From: Leptodactylus fallax
Taxonomy: Eukaryota > Chordata > Amphibia > Anura > Leptodactylidae
Direction: 5' to 3'
Assembly (NCBI GenBank): GCA_947044405.1
Contig: CAMRHE010000132.1
Span: forward strand, 4,758,001 to 4,822,000
Length of the DNA: 64,000 nucleotides
The position numbers were made by a program, and so were the translations under genes. Shown here one piece after another: positions 12,401 through 23,077 of the stretch. The notes under the pieces were generated by a model. That model did no database searches, was not told where the DNA came from, and saw only the letters and a program-made list of their open reading frames with translations. Position 1 is the first letter of the stretch. Every line of letters starts with the position of its first letter.

Positions 12401-12850
12401 AGTACATACTTCCCAACCGTCCCAGAATCTGTGAGACAGTATCTGGAATTCATGTACTGTCCTGGGTGACAGGAGGTACATCCCGGGCTCAACTCATCCG
12501 CCCCCATCTCTCCTACAAGCAGCTGTGAAGCATTGACATCACTACATTGTGCTTTCTGCTCCCTGAAGCTGCTGGCAGCAGAGACAGGATTGTATGGGAA
12601 CGGGGTAAGGTAAGTATTAGTTTTTGGGTTTTTTGCACATTATAATGTGGATGCCGCATGGAGGAGATCATTATTATGTGGGGGCCACATGAAGGGGGCC
12701 ATTATAGATGGGAGTCAAAATGAGGGGACTGTTGTACTGTGGGGGCAAGAATAAGTTGGGCATTGTACTGTGGGGGCCATAATGAGGAGGACATTATACT
12801 GTAGGGCGTTTTACTGTCTGGAGGCACAAAGAGACATGGATGAGAATGGG
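12400..12850. repeat. Degenerate dispersed repeat with catta(t/c)actgtgggggcc motifs
   Basis: From about 12405 the sequence acttcccaaccgtcccagaa resembles an element end. From 12630 to 12800 imperfect repeats of a motif like ttgtactgtgggggccataa occur at about 50-bp spacing. The same motif builds the arrays at 38.0-38.6 and 58.9-60.3 kb. The element class is not certain. Confidence 0.4.
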
Positions 12851-13725
12851 AAAAGCCAAAGGGGGCAGGGCTGGAGGCATATATATAATATATTCTTACA
12901 ACAGAAAGTAATGAAGAAAGTAATTTTTCCAATGCTGTCCAGTGTATGTGCAAATTGCAGAAATCAGGCTCCCAGCATAGTGCAGAAATTATCCCACCCT
13001 CTACTCCTATAATTTTTCTCCTCCTATTATTCTGTAATTCTTTTGCACTGTTGCTGCTGTTTTCTAGTAGAAAATGCAGCTATTGCTTTGGATTATGCAG
13101 TGATGATGATAGCACATGTGCCGCTCAGTTTCATCTTATCCCAAAATTGCTCTGTCTTCCTCTGGAAAATCTAATATTAGGTCTGTGACATTAGAACTAC
13201 AAGGTCTCCACCTACCTTACTTTTTGCTGAGAGGCTGTCAAGTGATGCCAGAACCAAACCAACGTCACACAAACATGCCCCCTCTGTCTGTTCACTGTGC
13301 AATACAAATAACGGTAGCCATTTTAGATCGCCTGAGATGAATCTCAAAGTATTCAGTTTTTCTAAAAACTGAACAATTTGTAATATTCAGGTCGAATCCA
13401 GCTCATAATGAATCGGTTCACCCATCTCTAGTCGTGTGATGTGCACACAGCTCATTACAGTGATAGTTCAGTAATCAGACACATCTGTCTTGTAACAAGA
13501 TGTGCACCTGTGTGTCCATCACATGACCATGGACTGATTTTTTCCATTAGAAGTAAGCACAATGAATCACAGCAAGCAGAGATCTTGAAAACCATGAGGA
13601 GTTGATACAGAAAGTATGTTGGAAATTATCATTATAAATTATACATTTTCATTAAACAAGCAATAACATTTATTTGCTAAAACTGGACAACCCCTTTAAC
13701 TCCTACTCCACACCCCTATAAGGTC
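12851..13725. other. No recognisable feature
   Basis: No coding family signature, inverted ends or tandem structure identified. Confidence 0.4.
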
Positions 13726-13918
13726 AGTTTATTGCCCTAACTTATCTTACTGATGTATCACCTCATGTACTAATGGTATTTGTATAGCATCTTCCAAATG
13801 TTGTGTTCTGTTCTCACTTATTCACTTGTAAAAGCCTGAAGAAGGAGTCTTTGTTCTTGGAAAGCTTGCAGATGTATTTTTTCTAGTTAGCCAATAAAGT
13901 TCTCATACCTACAATACA
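13726..13918 (+). mobile_element. Possible retroelement 3' end
   Basis: The text cctgaagaaggagtctttgt, then tcttggaaagcttgcagatg, ttttttctagttagccaata and aagttctcatacc resembles a widespread vertebrate retroelement 3' end of Penelope-like style. This is recognition by memory of the repeat style and was not checked. An AATAAAG signal is present at about 13892. Confidence 0.3.
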
Positions 13919-15150
13919 TCTAACATCACATCATATATACTCCTCGTATAGACGTCATCATAGTGAAGTGATTGCGTATCTAAACTAATTTATCTGCTTT
14001 GGCTACAAACCTTATTGCAAATATTTGACATGCTGTGTACTTTAGGTGATGTCTACCCTTCAGCCCTGAATGTTTGATTATATCAATTACTATGCTATTT
14101 CACAAGCATAAATTTCATCTGGCAACTCCCAAGATGCTTTGAGAGCCACAGTAAAGTAGTCAACTCAAGATTACACAATGACTTCTTCAAAAGATATAAT
14201 AGAAGAGATTAAAGAGGTTGGATATGAATGGCCTATCCTTAGGATGGGTCATCAATATCAAATCGGTGGGGGGTCTGACACCTGGGAACCCTCACTGATC
14301 AGCTCTTCACAGCACAGTGTATGGAGCTGGAAACATAGCTTCATACACAGTGTAGTGACTGTACCAGCTCACCTCCCATTTACTTTCATCGTTAATACAT
14401 TGGTTACACACAAGAATCTTTTACTTGGCTTTTCAATGGCTTTTGTGGTAAGATATCATGCTGCACTAACTTAGGAGATGCTTTTTTAAGACTGCTACAT
14501 CTGTAAGAAACATCAATTACTAAAAGAAGCCTAATGTGGCAATTACGTTTTCAGTGGGACTTGTGTCTGATCCAGATTGGCATCATCTATGGAACTCAAA
14601 TAAATAAAATTAATTAATTAAATTAATTAAAATATGGATCATGTTCATTCTAAAGTGACATCCAAAATAACGGCATTTAATGTTGTAAAAATATCTCTCC
14701 CCACTCATTCCTCACAATATTTGTAGAGCTAGATCTACTAGTGACCATACTGCTGCTATCTAGCTGTCGCATCTATTTTGTCACCACCTATTTTGGATCC
14801 TTAAAGGAGATAAGTAAGCCAGGCTGTCACAATTGTAGCGCAGGATACTATAGTGAACGCTATCAGAACTGAAAATAAAACTGATTAAATAGTAAATTAA
14901 TGGGCAAATATTGTTCCAAGCCAGCTGTACAAATCCACCTCCTCATACCATTAGGCTTTCCCATAGAGCTATTGTATGACTGAATAGTGATTGAAAACCC
15001 ACATTTTCTTATCCACAGTCAATAACTTATAACTACCATTATTTTATGTTTTATTTCGTTTTCCTAGAAATTTTAGTGGCTAAAATACAATTGAACTATC
15101 ATAGGGGCATATTAATACTATAGCATTCAATATAAACTCTTACAGCAAAA
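13919..15150. other. No gene; one dispersed repeat
   Basis: The part at about 14205-14345 (ggcctatccttaggatgggt, atcggtggggggtctgacac) belongs to the dispersed family also seen near 2180. An AT-rich tract of attaatta units lies at 14600-14632. Nothing else is supported. Confidence 0.4.
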
Positions 15151-15154
15151 CAAT

Positions 15155-15388
15155 TACGGCTGGGTTCACATCTGCGTTCGATCGTCGCTCAGGGATTCCA
15201 TCCCCCATTTCGCTTGAAAAATGCTAAGAGAAAAGTCCTGCAAACAGGACTTTTCTCTCTGCATTTTTCAGGCGGAAACGGTGGGACCCCATTATAGTCA
15301 TTCTTAAGTGGATTAGGTTTCCGTTTTTCAGGTCCCCAAGTAGACCCAAAGAACAGAAACCCAAACGCATGTGTGAACCTAGCGTTAC
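15155..15388. mobile_element. Palindromic MITE, ggttcacatctgcgtt family
   Basis: The left end cggctgggttcacatctgcg and the reverse complement of the right end cgctaggttcacacatgcg are matching terminal repeats. The centre holds a strong hairpin (gagaaaagtcctg/caggacttttctc). The same kind of ends occurs at 42937-43140. Non-coding. Confidence 0.6.
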
Positions 15389-15584
15389 AGATGTCTCCAT
15401 CCTTATCTTAGCTCAAATTTGATTAAGGACTGGAACTTCTCATTAAACAAATTTAATACAATGTTTCAACTTCAACAATTCACTGAAAAAACATGATTAT
15501 AGATCATATACAGAAATGATAAAAAGTGTTAAAAGACACCTATTCCAGAGGTCTATTATATAGCCACTGTACAATACAATTTTA

Positions 15585-16975
15585 TTCAAACAAATTAAGG
15601 GTACCAATAATTTTATATTAAAACTTAACATTTAATATCTATATGATTAAAAAAAAATCTCCAACTATGTCCATATGGTATTAACTTAATACCATATAAT
15701 AAATTAAATTAATTTGAACTGTCTTACCAGGTTAAATAGAAGGGCAGTCTGGGGAACCGTAATTCAGGTGGGAAATCAGAGTTAGTTCAGGGAGGAAGTC
15801 ATCCCTAAATGTTAGCCTAACACGCCTAAATATTAGACTCCCGTACTTACAAGGGTGTTGTGAAAGATCCTCAGTGCGCCAACACCGCTTTGGCCAACAC
15901 CTGAGACTTCTTTACTAAAAACCACACTCACCGCCAGTGAGTGCTGGGTCCACAAGATAAATACAAGACAAGCTTTCTAAATTTTGTATATTTATTAACC
16001 CCTAAATGGGTCGGTATTAGCATCTAACACATGCAGTTCAGAACAGATATGCAGATATATACAAGCATTAACAGTTACTAGTTACAAGATACAGCGCATA
16101 AAATAAAAAGGAAATAAAAGTGAAATAATTACTTTACCACACATATCCTTGATGTGGCTCTATAGTCCAACACTCACACATAGCATGTGGAGATCACCAG
16201 TGGAGGCTCCTGGCAGCAGCATCACAGCATTCCAGCCTGCATGCTCATCACAGTATATCCTCTGTAGTCTCATCATAGTATTCTCTGTAGTCTGATCATA
16301 GTATTTCTTGTAGTCTGTCATAGTATTCTCTCTCACTGACTTCTTACCTCATCTTTTATACCCTTGATTACACCACCCAGAATGAGGTCACCGGCGACGG
16401 CAAGCCTGATTGATTAACGCACTCAAGTCAAGATTCTTTGTAAGGAGATGGGACCAAGTGGAATGACACAATGCCTTCTATATGTTATCAACCAGGTCTG
16501 ATCAACAGCCCAGGCTGAACAATGCATGTGTATTTGATCACCCAGGGCTATGTAGGAATTCAATGGAGCCATTCTGGGATGGATACAAAGCCCTATTGTT
16601 ACATTGTTGCCACTACTGACAACATACACCTAGGATTAGAGCTGCGCACATTATGAGTAAATGAAAGTAAGAGGGAGATACGATACCCAGAGATCAAAAT
16701 ACACCTTTGAGTTATAGCCATATTTAAGTGGAATCATCACAGGCGTTCCTACAGCTTTCCCTCATTATCCCTGGAAAAATGTTAACTCCTTTTTATCTGT
16801 TTTGTCCCTTTAATATGAGGGAAAGAACTCCTCAGGGGATCTAGGGAAAACATATAGGTACAAATAAGTAGGTGGTAACATACCTCCTTAAGGGCAAACA
16901 AAATGTTTTCCCCAGATAGTTATTAAATGTTAAGTTTTAGTGTACAATTGTTGGTACCCTTTCTGTGTTTGACTA
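15585..16975. mobile_element. Mariner-like terminal inverted repeats interrupted by an LTR-like block
   Basis: Left text gggtaccaataatttt followed by ttaaaacttaacatttaata (about 15598-15635) is inverted at about 16922-16962 (tattaaatgttaagtttta then ttggtaccct). The ggtaccaacaattt end is like that of the TA-flanked MITE at 9296-9617, which suggests a relative of that family. About 1.3 kb of unrelated sequence separates the two ends. Confidence 0.45.
15750..16914 (-). mobile_element. LTR-like block (possible solo LTR), minus strand
   Basis: On the minus strand the block starts TGGGGAA and ends TTCCCCA, a 7-bp inverted end typical of LTRs. It has a TATA-like gggtataaaag at about 16371-16361 and a downstream AATAAA at about 15993. 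A tetrameric run of tctgatcatagtatt-like units lies at 16260-16330. No matching 4-6 bp TSD was found and the alternative boundaries TG at 15856 to CA at 16753 are also possible, so the call is tentative. Confidence 0.35.
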
Positions 16976-16985
16976 TAGATCATAT

Positions 16986-17162
16986 CTAGTAGCATAACTT
17001 GAAGCTCCATGGCCCCAATGCAAAATATGTAATTGAGCCCCACTTATAATGTGTTATCTATAATACTGGCGTCTTCTTATGTTTTAGAGAGGCCTTTGGC
17101 CCACTGAGGCTACAGGGCCCACTAGCGATTGCTTACTTTCTGCCCCCTTATAGCTACGTCCT
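16986..17162. mobile_element. hAT-type MITE with 8-bp TSD gatcatat
   Basis: Ends ctagtagcataactt and the reverse complement aggacgtagctataagg are related to the ends of the larger element at 53255-54537 (cagtggcgtaacta). Direct repeats gatcatat at 16978-16985 and 17163-17170 give the 8-bp TSD expected of hAT elements. It is 177 bp long and non-coding. Confidence 0.7.
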
Positions 17163-18215
17163 GATCATATTACTGAAAGAAGGCCACTGATGTCAGATGA
17201 AGCAATGGTTCACTGCAGGATGAAGACAGGCCCACATAGTAAATGGCGCAGGCTACTCAGGTGCAAAATACTGATAAAACATCCACTCACACACCTACAA
17301 TCTGTGATGCCCAGTATTCCAAATGCATATAGCTATAGCTTATATAAAGTGCCAGTCACAGGGGCACTATGCTGGTCTACAGCCTATTAGTGACGCCCAT
17401 ACGATTACATCAGATGGGCAGCACCTGTATACATTCACTCTAGTACCAGCACTCCTGCAAAAAATGAGTTAACAACTATGAGGTATTTGTAGATATTTTG
17501 ACAAAAATACGCAAACTTATAACCTGTGTCAAGGTAATTTTTATTTTTAAAAATCCACATTAATTTTAATGTTAAATGCTGTTAAAAATGGAAAGAAATT
17601 GTTGGCGGCTAAATGACTTTTTTATGTATTCCCCATGCTAATAAATTAATAGAAATGAAATGCTATGTTCATCTATTTAAGTATATATCACTTGGACATT
17701 ATTTTACACTTCACATGTAAATTTGCAGGTCTGCTCTAAATATATAATGCTGTGAAATAGCCTTTGCTTTCTTCCACATGTTCCTTCTTGCCTTTTTGTC
17801 ACATGTTGACATAAAATGTGCTATTATAAATGAAAACCTAGATTAAGAGATATCACCGTTTATTCTGCAAAGGCCAGTTATCCATTCCCCATATGAAGCA
17901 TATTTCATCTAGTACTGGCGGGCTGTCTGCATTTAGAGTCATTATAGTATTCCTATACCATCACATGAAAACCACAGAGTGCAATTGTTGGTGTGAATTG
18001 TTGTATTTTTTTGCCAAACAGCATATGATGTTAAAGATATTTCTGCTTTAAATAACCATTATACCCTAACCAAAATGAGATATACTAATAAAGTGACACC
18101 CGAGCTGATCCTGTATCTTATTAGAATTGTGTAAACCTACAATTTGCTCTTATTTTATCATTTGCAAAATAATTACACTTGCAATTATTGCTAAGCCAAC
18201 ATGCTGTATGACATG
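17163..18215. other. Repeat-poor AT-rich island; possible conserved non-coding element
   Basis: No repeat or coding signal was recognised in roughly 17470-18200. The sequence is AT-rich with many homeodomain-like TAAT cores and little low-complexity sequence. That style resembles deeply conserved enhancers, but only a cross-species alignment can show it. Confidence 0.25.
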
Positions 18216-18217
18216 TT

Positions 18218-18588
18218 GACCCTATGCACACAACAGAGTGTGTTTCTGATGTTGGACCGAGTTGGTAGTGGAATGCACTTGGATGACACTCGGGGTGACA
18301 TCTGAGCTCATTCGGTTAGGCATTTACATCTATGGGGGCTTCCAATCCATGACATGATTATAAAGCAGGTCCTATCCTTGGCTATATTGGGTTGATCGTT
18401 CTATACATATGTATTCCCTCTTTTGTGCATTTTTGTCTGTCCTGCTCAGTGTCATCAGAACAGAATGAATCAGAAACCCCCATAGACATGAATGCATAAC
18501 AGAATGCACTTGGATGTCACTCCAAGTGCATTTTGCTGCAAACTTGGCCCACATTGGAAGCACACTTGGTTGTGTGCATGGGGCCTTA
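18218..18588. mobile_element. Palindromic MITE
   Basis: The left end ccctatgcacacaacagagt and the reverse complement of the right end ggccccatgcacacaaccaa pair as diverged terminal repeats. Internal halves around gaatgcacttggatg occur in both arms. Non-coding, superfamily unknown. Confidence 0.5.
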
Positions 18589-18849
18589 GTGTAGTATGCA
18601 TCATATTCCTCTATATGATGAATACAGAATGAGGACTACCACACATCTACTGACACCAGGTGGTTGTACGATGTAGCTCATGCCACTTTTTTACTAAAGT
18701 GTTGGAAATCTTTAGTAAATTAGTCACTCCCATCTCCTCAGCCCTGAAAATATACAACTGGTTAAAAGTGTTGGGAATCTTGATAAACATGGCGTTTAGC
18801 CTAAGCGTCATTATTTTCAATGCCTGGCGGTCAATGAGTATAATGATTG

Positions 18850-19130
18850 GCCTAACAGAAACATGGGAAACACTGCTACTCACCTTTACTCACCTCTCCT
18901 GGACTCCCTTATGGTCCTCTTTGGTTATCTTCCTACCTCCTGGGTGATGTCACTGACCCCGGGGGACCGCTGAGGACTGTGATTGGGCCTCAGTGATCAC
19001 ATGGATTGCGGCAATGTCTTGATGTTTGCATGAAAGCGTCATGACATTGGCACAGCCCATGTGATTGGTAAGGCCCAATCACAGGTGTCCCCCTGGAGCC
19101 CATGATGTCATCCAGGAGGCCGGAATATTA
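18850..19130. repeat. Hairpin-ended module, central part only
   Basis: The order ctcacctctcctgg, gtgatgtcactgac, cgctgaggactgtgattggg, catgtgattggtaaggccca and atcacaggtgtcc matches the centre of the modules at 20926-21345 and 58530-58892. The terminal hairpin is absent here. The region has paired ATTGG/CCAAT boxes in inverted arrangement. Confidence 0.5.
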
Positions 19131-19189
19131 CTGCAAATGTATGCCAACTGTATAGCTGGTATAGTGTCACAGAAATATATGCATAGTAA

Positions 19190-19345
19190 AGGGTTTGTCC
19201 AGTGGGACTGGTCTCCACCAGTCTCTACATCCTGGTCCTATCTTGACACAGAGGAATTGCTCACTTAGCCTATCCCTGTCTTAGCCAGGTCATTGTTTCA
19301 GCAGGTAATTAGTTGAGTAAGTGTTTCCAGGCATTTCCTGCTGTG
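19190..19345. repeat. Dispersed non-coding repeat, copy 2
   Basis: It resembles 40-330 (acatcctggtcctatcttga, acacagaggaa, cttagcc, ttccaggcatttcctgctg). Class unknown. Confidence 0.35.
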
Positions 19346-19375
19346 TTGAAATGCGGTCAGGTTCGCACTTAGATG

Positions 19376-19712
19376 CCATGGTCATGATCACCACCTCCAC
19401 CAACTCTGATACTTTGCATTCTTTAATAGGCAGTGCTCCACTGACTCGGACACAGTTTGAATTTTTTCTTTATTCCCCGCTGTTTATGAGTAATCAGTGC
19501 AGTTAGTTTCAGCATCCAATATGCTAAGGAGTTTTCTATTCACAGTTGGGCAGTCCAGACAACATATTGGATACTGAAACTAATTGCACTGATGGCTCAG
19601 GAATGGTGGGGGATAGAGAAAAAAAATTCCAACTGCATTGTGCTCAGTGGAACTTAAAGAGTACAAGGATTTCGAGTCGGTGGAGGTGGCAAAAGGTCCC
19701 CTTTAAGAATAT
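19376..19712. mobile_element. Palindromic MITE
   Basis: Arms pair around a centre near 19545: cagtgcagttagtttcagca with ccaatatg on the left is inverted as catattgg with atactgaaactaattgcact on the right. Outer blocks ccacctccaccaactc and gagtcggtggaggtgg also pair. Non-coding. Confidence 0.6.
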
Positions 19713-20534
19713 AATAGAGAAACATTTGTACCATGATCTGCACTGAATAAAAGGTAAATTTAACAGGTCCACAAAGAACATTATATATATTTTATCCTTT
19801 GCATATTTGCATTATTTCCTTACATTATGAAATTAGCTGTATCAAACAAATATATCCTTTACAATTATTGCTGCTAGAGATTTTTCAGTTCTGGAGCTCT
19901 GGAAGTCTCACAAGGGGTGATGATATATATCTTCTTCTGGAAGTTGCTTGTTTCTTATCTTTTGCTACATGCTGGGAGAAAATATACTCCAAGAACCATC
20001 TTGCTCACATCAAGCCAAACAAACTATTTTTGCTATTAGACGGATTCACTTGTTGTCTGGGTGCTGTAAATAGGTTTATTTTATTTTTTTGTCAGCTTTG
20101 TTCTATAAAAAGGAAATTCTATAATTAAGCTGGTTGAGACACATATATTTACAATGCAGATCCCAGACGTTATTGCAATAAAAAATCTTAATTAAATTCT
20201 CTACAGGTTCATAAACACAAAGGCTAAATGAGTTAAAAAGATGCAAATTACAAAACTAAACAACAAGTAAATAAACAAATGAGACCTCATGCAGACCCCA
20301 GTGTTATGGCTGTGTGGAAGAAGCCGTAATCGGTCTTCCATTATAGTACATGGGGCCTTACTAAACCTCTGTATGCCTCCAATTTTATAAAGTACAGTAC
20401 TTGACAAAAGCAAAAATTTGACCCATCAGTTACAGTGTATATCAATATTTACTTCTCTAGATTCATTGCTTCTAGCAGAGAATTTCTCCATACATTCTAT
20501 ACTCATACAGGTATAATCACAGGACAATATCTAC
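19713..20534. other. No recognisable feature
   Basis: AT-rich sequence with no element ends or coding family signatures that I can identify. Confidence 0.45.
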
Positions 20535-20849
20535 TTTATTATTACTGATTTTTAGAGCACCATTAATACCATGGTGCTGTACATTATTATATTAGTTCCA
20601 TGGTGCTATACATTATTATATTAATTCCATGGTGCTATACATTTGAGGGTTTATATACAATACACAAAACAAGTACAATACTAACCAACAGGTACAGATC
20701 TTCCCGCAAGGGTCTACAATCTATGAGGGAAAGGGGATAGAGATAGTAGGTGAGGGTAGAAGATGTTTGGATGGTTGTATGGGGACAGTAGTGTTATTGA
20801 AGGTTGTAGGCCTTCCTGAAGTGGTGAGTCTTAAGGTTCCTCTTGAAAC

Positions 20850-21478
20850 TCGTGCCACTACAGACAAACCCCTCGAAATTCATTTTGACGAATATTCGTG
20901 AGATTTGCCCGTTCATTTAAGCACTATTATTATACTCTGGGGTCTCTTCAGACCCCAGAGTATAATAATCGGAGGCCCAGGGGAAGTGAGGAATAATAAC
21001 AAGTAGTTATACTCACCTTGCCTTATCTCTCCTGGGCATCCTCGCACTGCTCTGCTGTCCCTGCCAGCTTCTTCAGGTCTGTGACTCCACGCGTTTCAGG
21101 CATCACCACTGAGGACTGTGATTGGACCTTAGCAGTCACATTGCGCATGCTGACGTTATGACTTCAGCGCATCCCATATAACCCCTTAGGCCCAATCACA
21201 GGCCTCAGCGGTGACGTCCAGAATGCATGACGTTAGCTTCAGGCCAGAAATGCCCAGAAGATGATGCCGGTTACCCAGAAGTGGTCAGTAAAAATGTTTG
21301 TCATTTTTACAGACCTCCCCTGGTCAGGCTTTTATTGGAAATGGGCCTGTGGCACATGACGCCGGGACCCTTTCCGTTATCGATGGGCCTGACTCCGGAA
21401 TCCGGGCCCCCATTTACGCACTGGGCCCTGGGCAATTGCCCAGTCTGCCCCCCCCCCCCTAACGCCGGCCCTGCATAT
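20850..21478. mobile_element. hAT-type nonautonomous piece containing a hairpin module
   Basis: The right end (ctaacgccggccctg, with a run of C before it and gggcaattgcccag inside) is the reverse complement of the left end of the complete element at 58386-62282. The other expected end (cagggacggt) is not found at the left, so this copy is truncated or rearranged. It interrupts the L2-like LINE, so it is younger than that LINE. Confidence 0.6.
20926..20969. repeat. Perfect 20-bp-stem hairpin, copy at module end
   Basis: Arms 20926-20945 and 20950-20969 are exact reverse complements with loop cttc. The arm core is tactctggggtct. The module then runs right to about 21345 with subterminal sequence gtaaaaatgtttgtcatttt. 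Confidence 0.85.
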
Positions 21479-21499
21479 GGGCAGGTAGCGGGAGATTAG

Positions 21500-22516
21500 G
21501 TTAGAGATGTATGGAGGGGACAGGTTGTGGATGGCTTTGTATTATCAGTGTTAACATTTTAAATTCTATTTGCAGGGCGATGGGTAGCCAGTGAAGGGAT
21601 TGGTAGAGGGGAGAGGCTGATGAAAAATGAGGGGAGAGGCAAATTAAGCATGCGGCAGAGTTTAGGCTGGACTGTAGGGGAGCTAGAGCATTTGCCAGGA
21701 GGCAATAGACAGTACAGTAGTCTAAGGAGGAGATTATGAGAGTATGGACTAGCAATTTTGTAGTTTCAGGGGCGAAGGAAGAGCAGATTTGATTCGGAGG
21801 CAGCAGGAGGTGTAGAGGGTTTGGCTGTGAGGCTTGAAGGATAGGGTAGAATCAATGGACTTGTGGGTCTGGGCTATGTGTGGCACCAATAACTTTGATA
21901 GATGGGTCAGGTAGGGGGGCTGTGTGGGGGAAAGATTTTGAGAAAGTGAGAGCAATACTCAGCACTATTAATGATCTGTGCTTTTCCTTTCATCCATCTG
22001 TCCATAGTTAGCAGTGTGTAACAGTTATTTCCATCCCTCAAAGTCCAATTTGTAATGTTTCCTATGCCTACATCAGCAGCAGTAGAAAAGGGCTCCACCA
22101 CAGCATGGAGACTAAATGAGTTGCTGATCTTCACCCATAAAGACAACATGACTTAGAATCACAACACATAGGTTATTGTGACTCTTAATCTTTCCAAATT
22201 ATGATGGATTTTACATTTACAGACCATCTGATTTGAGAGTAGACATAAAGTAGGCCAAACACTCTGGAACTCTGGACAACAAAGAAGTAATGTCTGGGCT
22301 AGAGAGATATATCTGACTGTCGTTGGCATAACAGTGGTATTGAAAATCATGGGATTCTATGAGTTGGCTGAGGGTATAGAAAGAGAACAGGAGGGCTCCC
22401 AGGACAGATCTTTGTGGGACACCTACAGATGTAGGACGCGGTAAGGAGGTAATGTGTGAGTGGGAGATGCTGAATATATGGTTGGTGAGGTATGAAGAGA
22501 TCCAGGGGAGGGCCAA
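21500..22516 (-). pseudogene. Reverse transcriptase remnant of the L2-like LINE
   Basis: The minus strand encodes broken pieces of a LINE reverse transcriptase. From 22516 it reads SSYLTNHIFSISHSHITSLP, then GVPQRSVLGALLFSFYT and CYANDSQIYLSSP, which correspond to the GxPQGSxLGPLLF and YADD blocks of the family. The catalytic YADD is changed to YAND, so the second of the two aspartates, or the motif around it, is damaged. From 21755 the later block reads LVHTLIISSLDYCTVYCLL and SLHWLPIALQIEFKML, the conserved thumb-side part. Several frameshifts lie between about 22217 and 21755. The copy cannot make an active enzyme. Clade L2 against CR1 was not resolved. Confidence 0.75.
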
Positions 22517-22555
22517 GTCTGTGATGTCAAGGGATGAGAGAGTTTGTAACCAGAT

Positions 22556-22825
22556 TATGAGTGGCTATTTAATATAATGCACTGGCATAAATAGATTAGA
22601 TTATTATCCCCCCTCTTTTGATCTTCAGGATAGTGGTAGTACTTCTGTACAACTTTGGTGGATCATGTGGACACATATTTTGCACACTGATTGAATATAT
22701 TCTCCTGGGATGTGATACCTCTTTTATGCACAGCGGGGCAGATTTTTTTATGCCAAACACACCATTTTTTTGAAAAAAAAATTTTATATGGCTTTTAATA
22801 TTTTTTATATTGTTACACCCCCCCC
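22556..22825. other. AT-rich flank of the left L1
   Basis: No feature is recognised. The sequence ends in gttacacccccccc immediately before the L1 poly-T. This would be one side of the L1 TSD, but no partner was found at the other end. Confidence 0.4.
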
Positions 22826-23077
22826 TTTTTTTTTTTTTATATAACTGTAATTTTATTGAAAAATTTTTCATTAACAAGGAATAAAGAAAAAACAAAAAAA
22901 CAATAATAATCAAACAAACAGGAAGCATTGAGGTAAATAGAGGCTATCTGCCTCCTCCCCCTTAAGCAATATGCATTTAAATTAAGCAGTGAACAAGGGA
23001 GGGGGGAATGGAGGGGTTAAGAAGACAAGTGTAGGACCAAAGGGAAGGGGGGGGAGAGGGAAGGAGAGGACTAGAGA

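Larger units (their letters stand above)
20535..22555 (-). mobile_element. L2/CR1-like LINE, 3' half, interrupted by a hAT piece
   Basis: The 3' tail lies at 20535-20845 and includes a local triplication of a ttccatggtgctatacatta unit. The coding part resumes at about 21479 and runs to 22555. The insertion at about 20850-21478 separates the two. The 3' tail also occurs alone at 10438-10602. The element is 5' truncated near 22555. Confidence 0.75.

Noticed and set aside
14590..14640. Attaatta-rich tract as an origin or attachment site
   Set aside because: AT-rich microsatellite-like DNA is common in vertebrate genomes; no specific site was identified.
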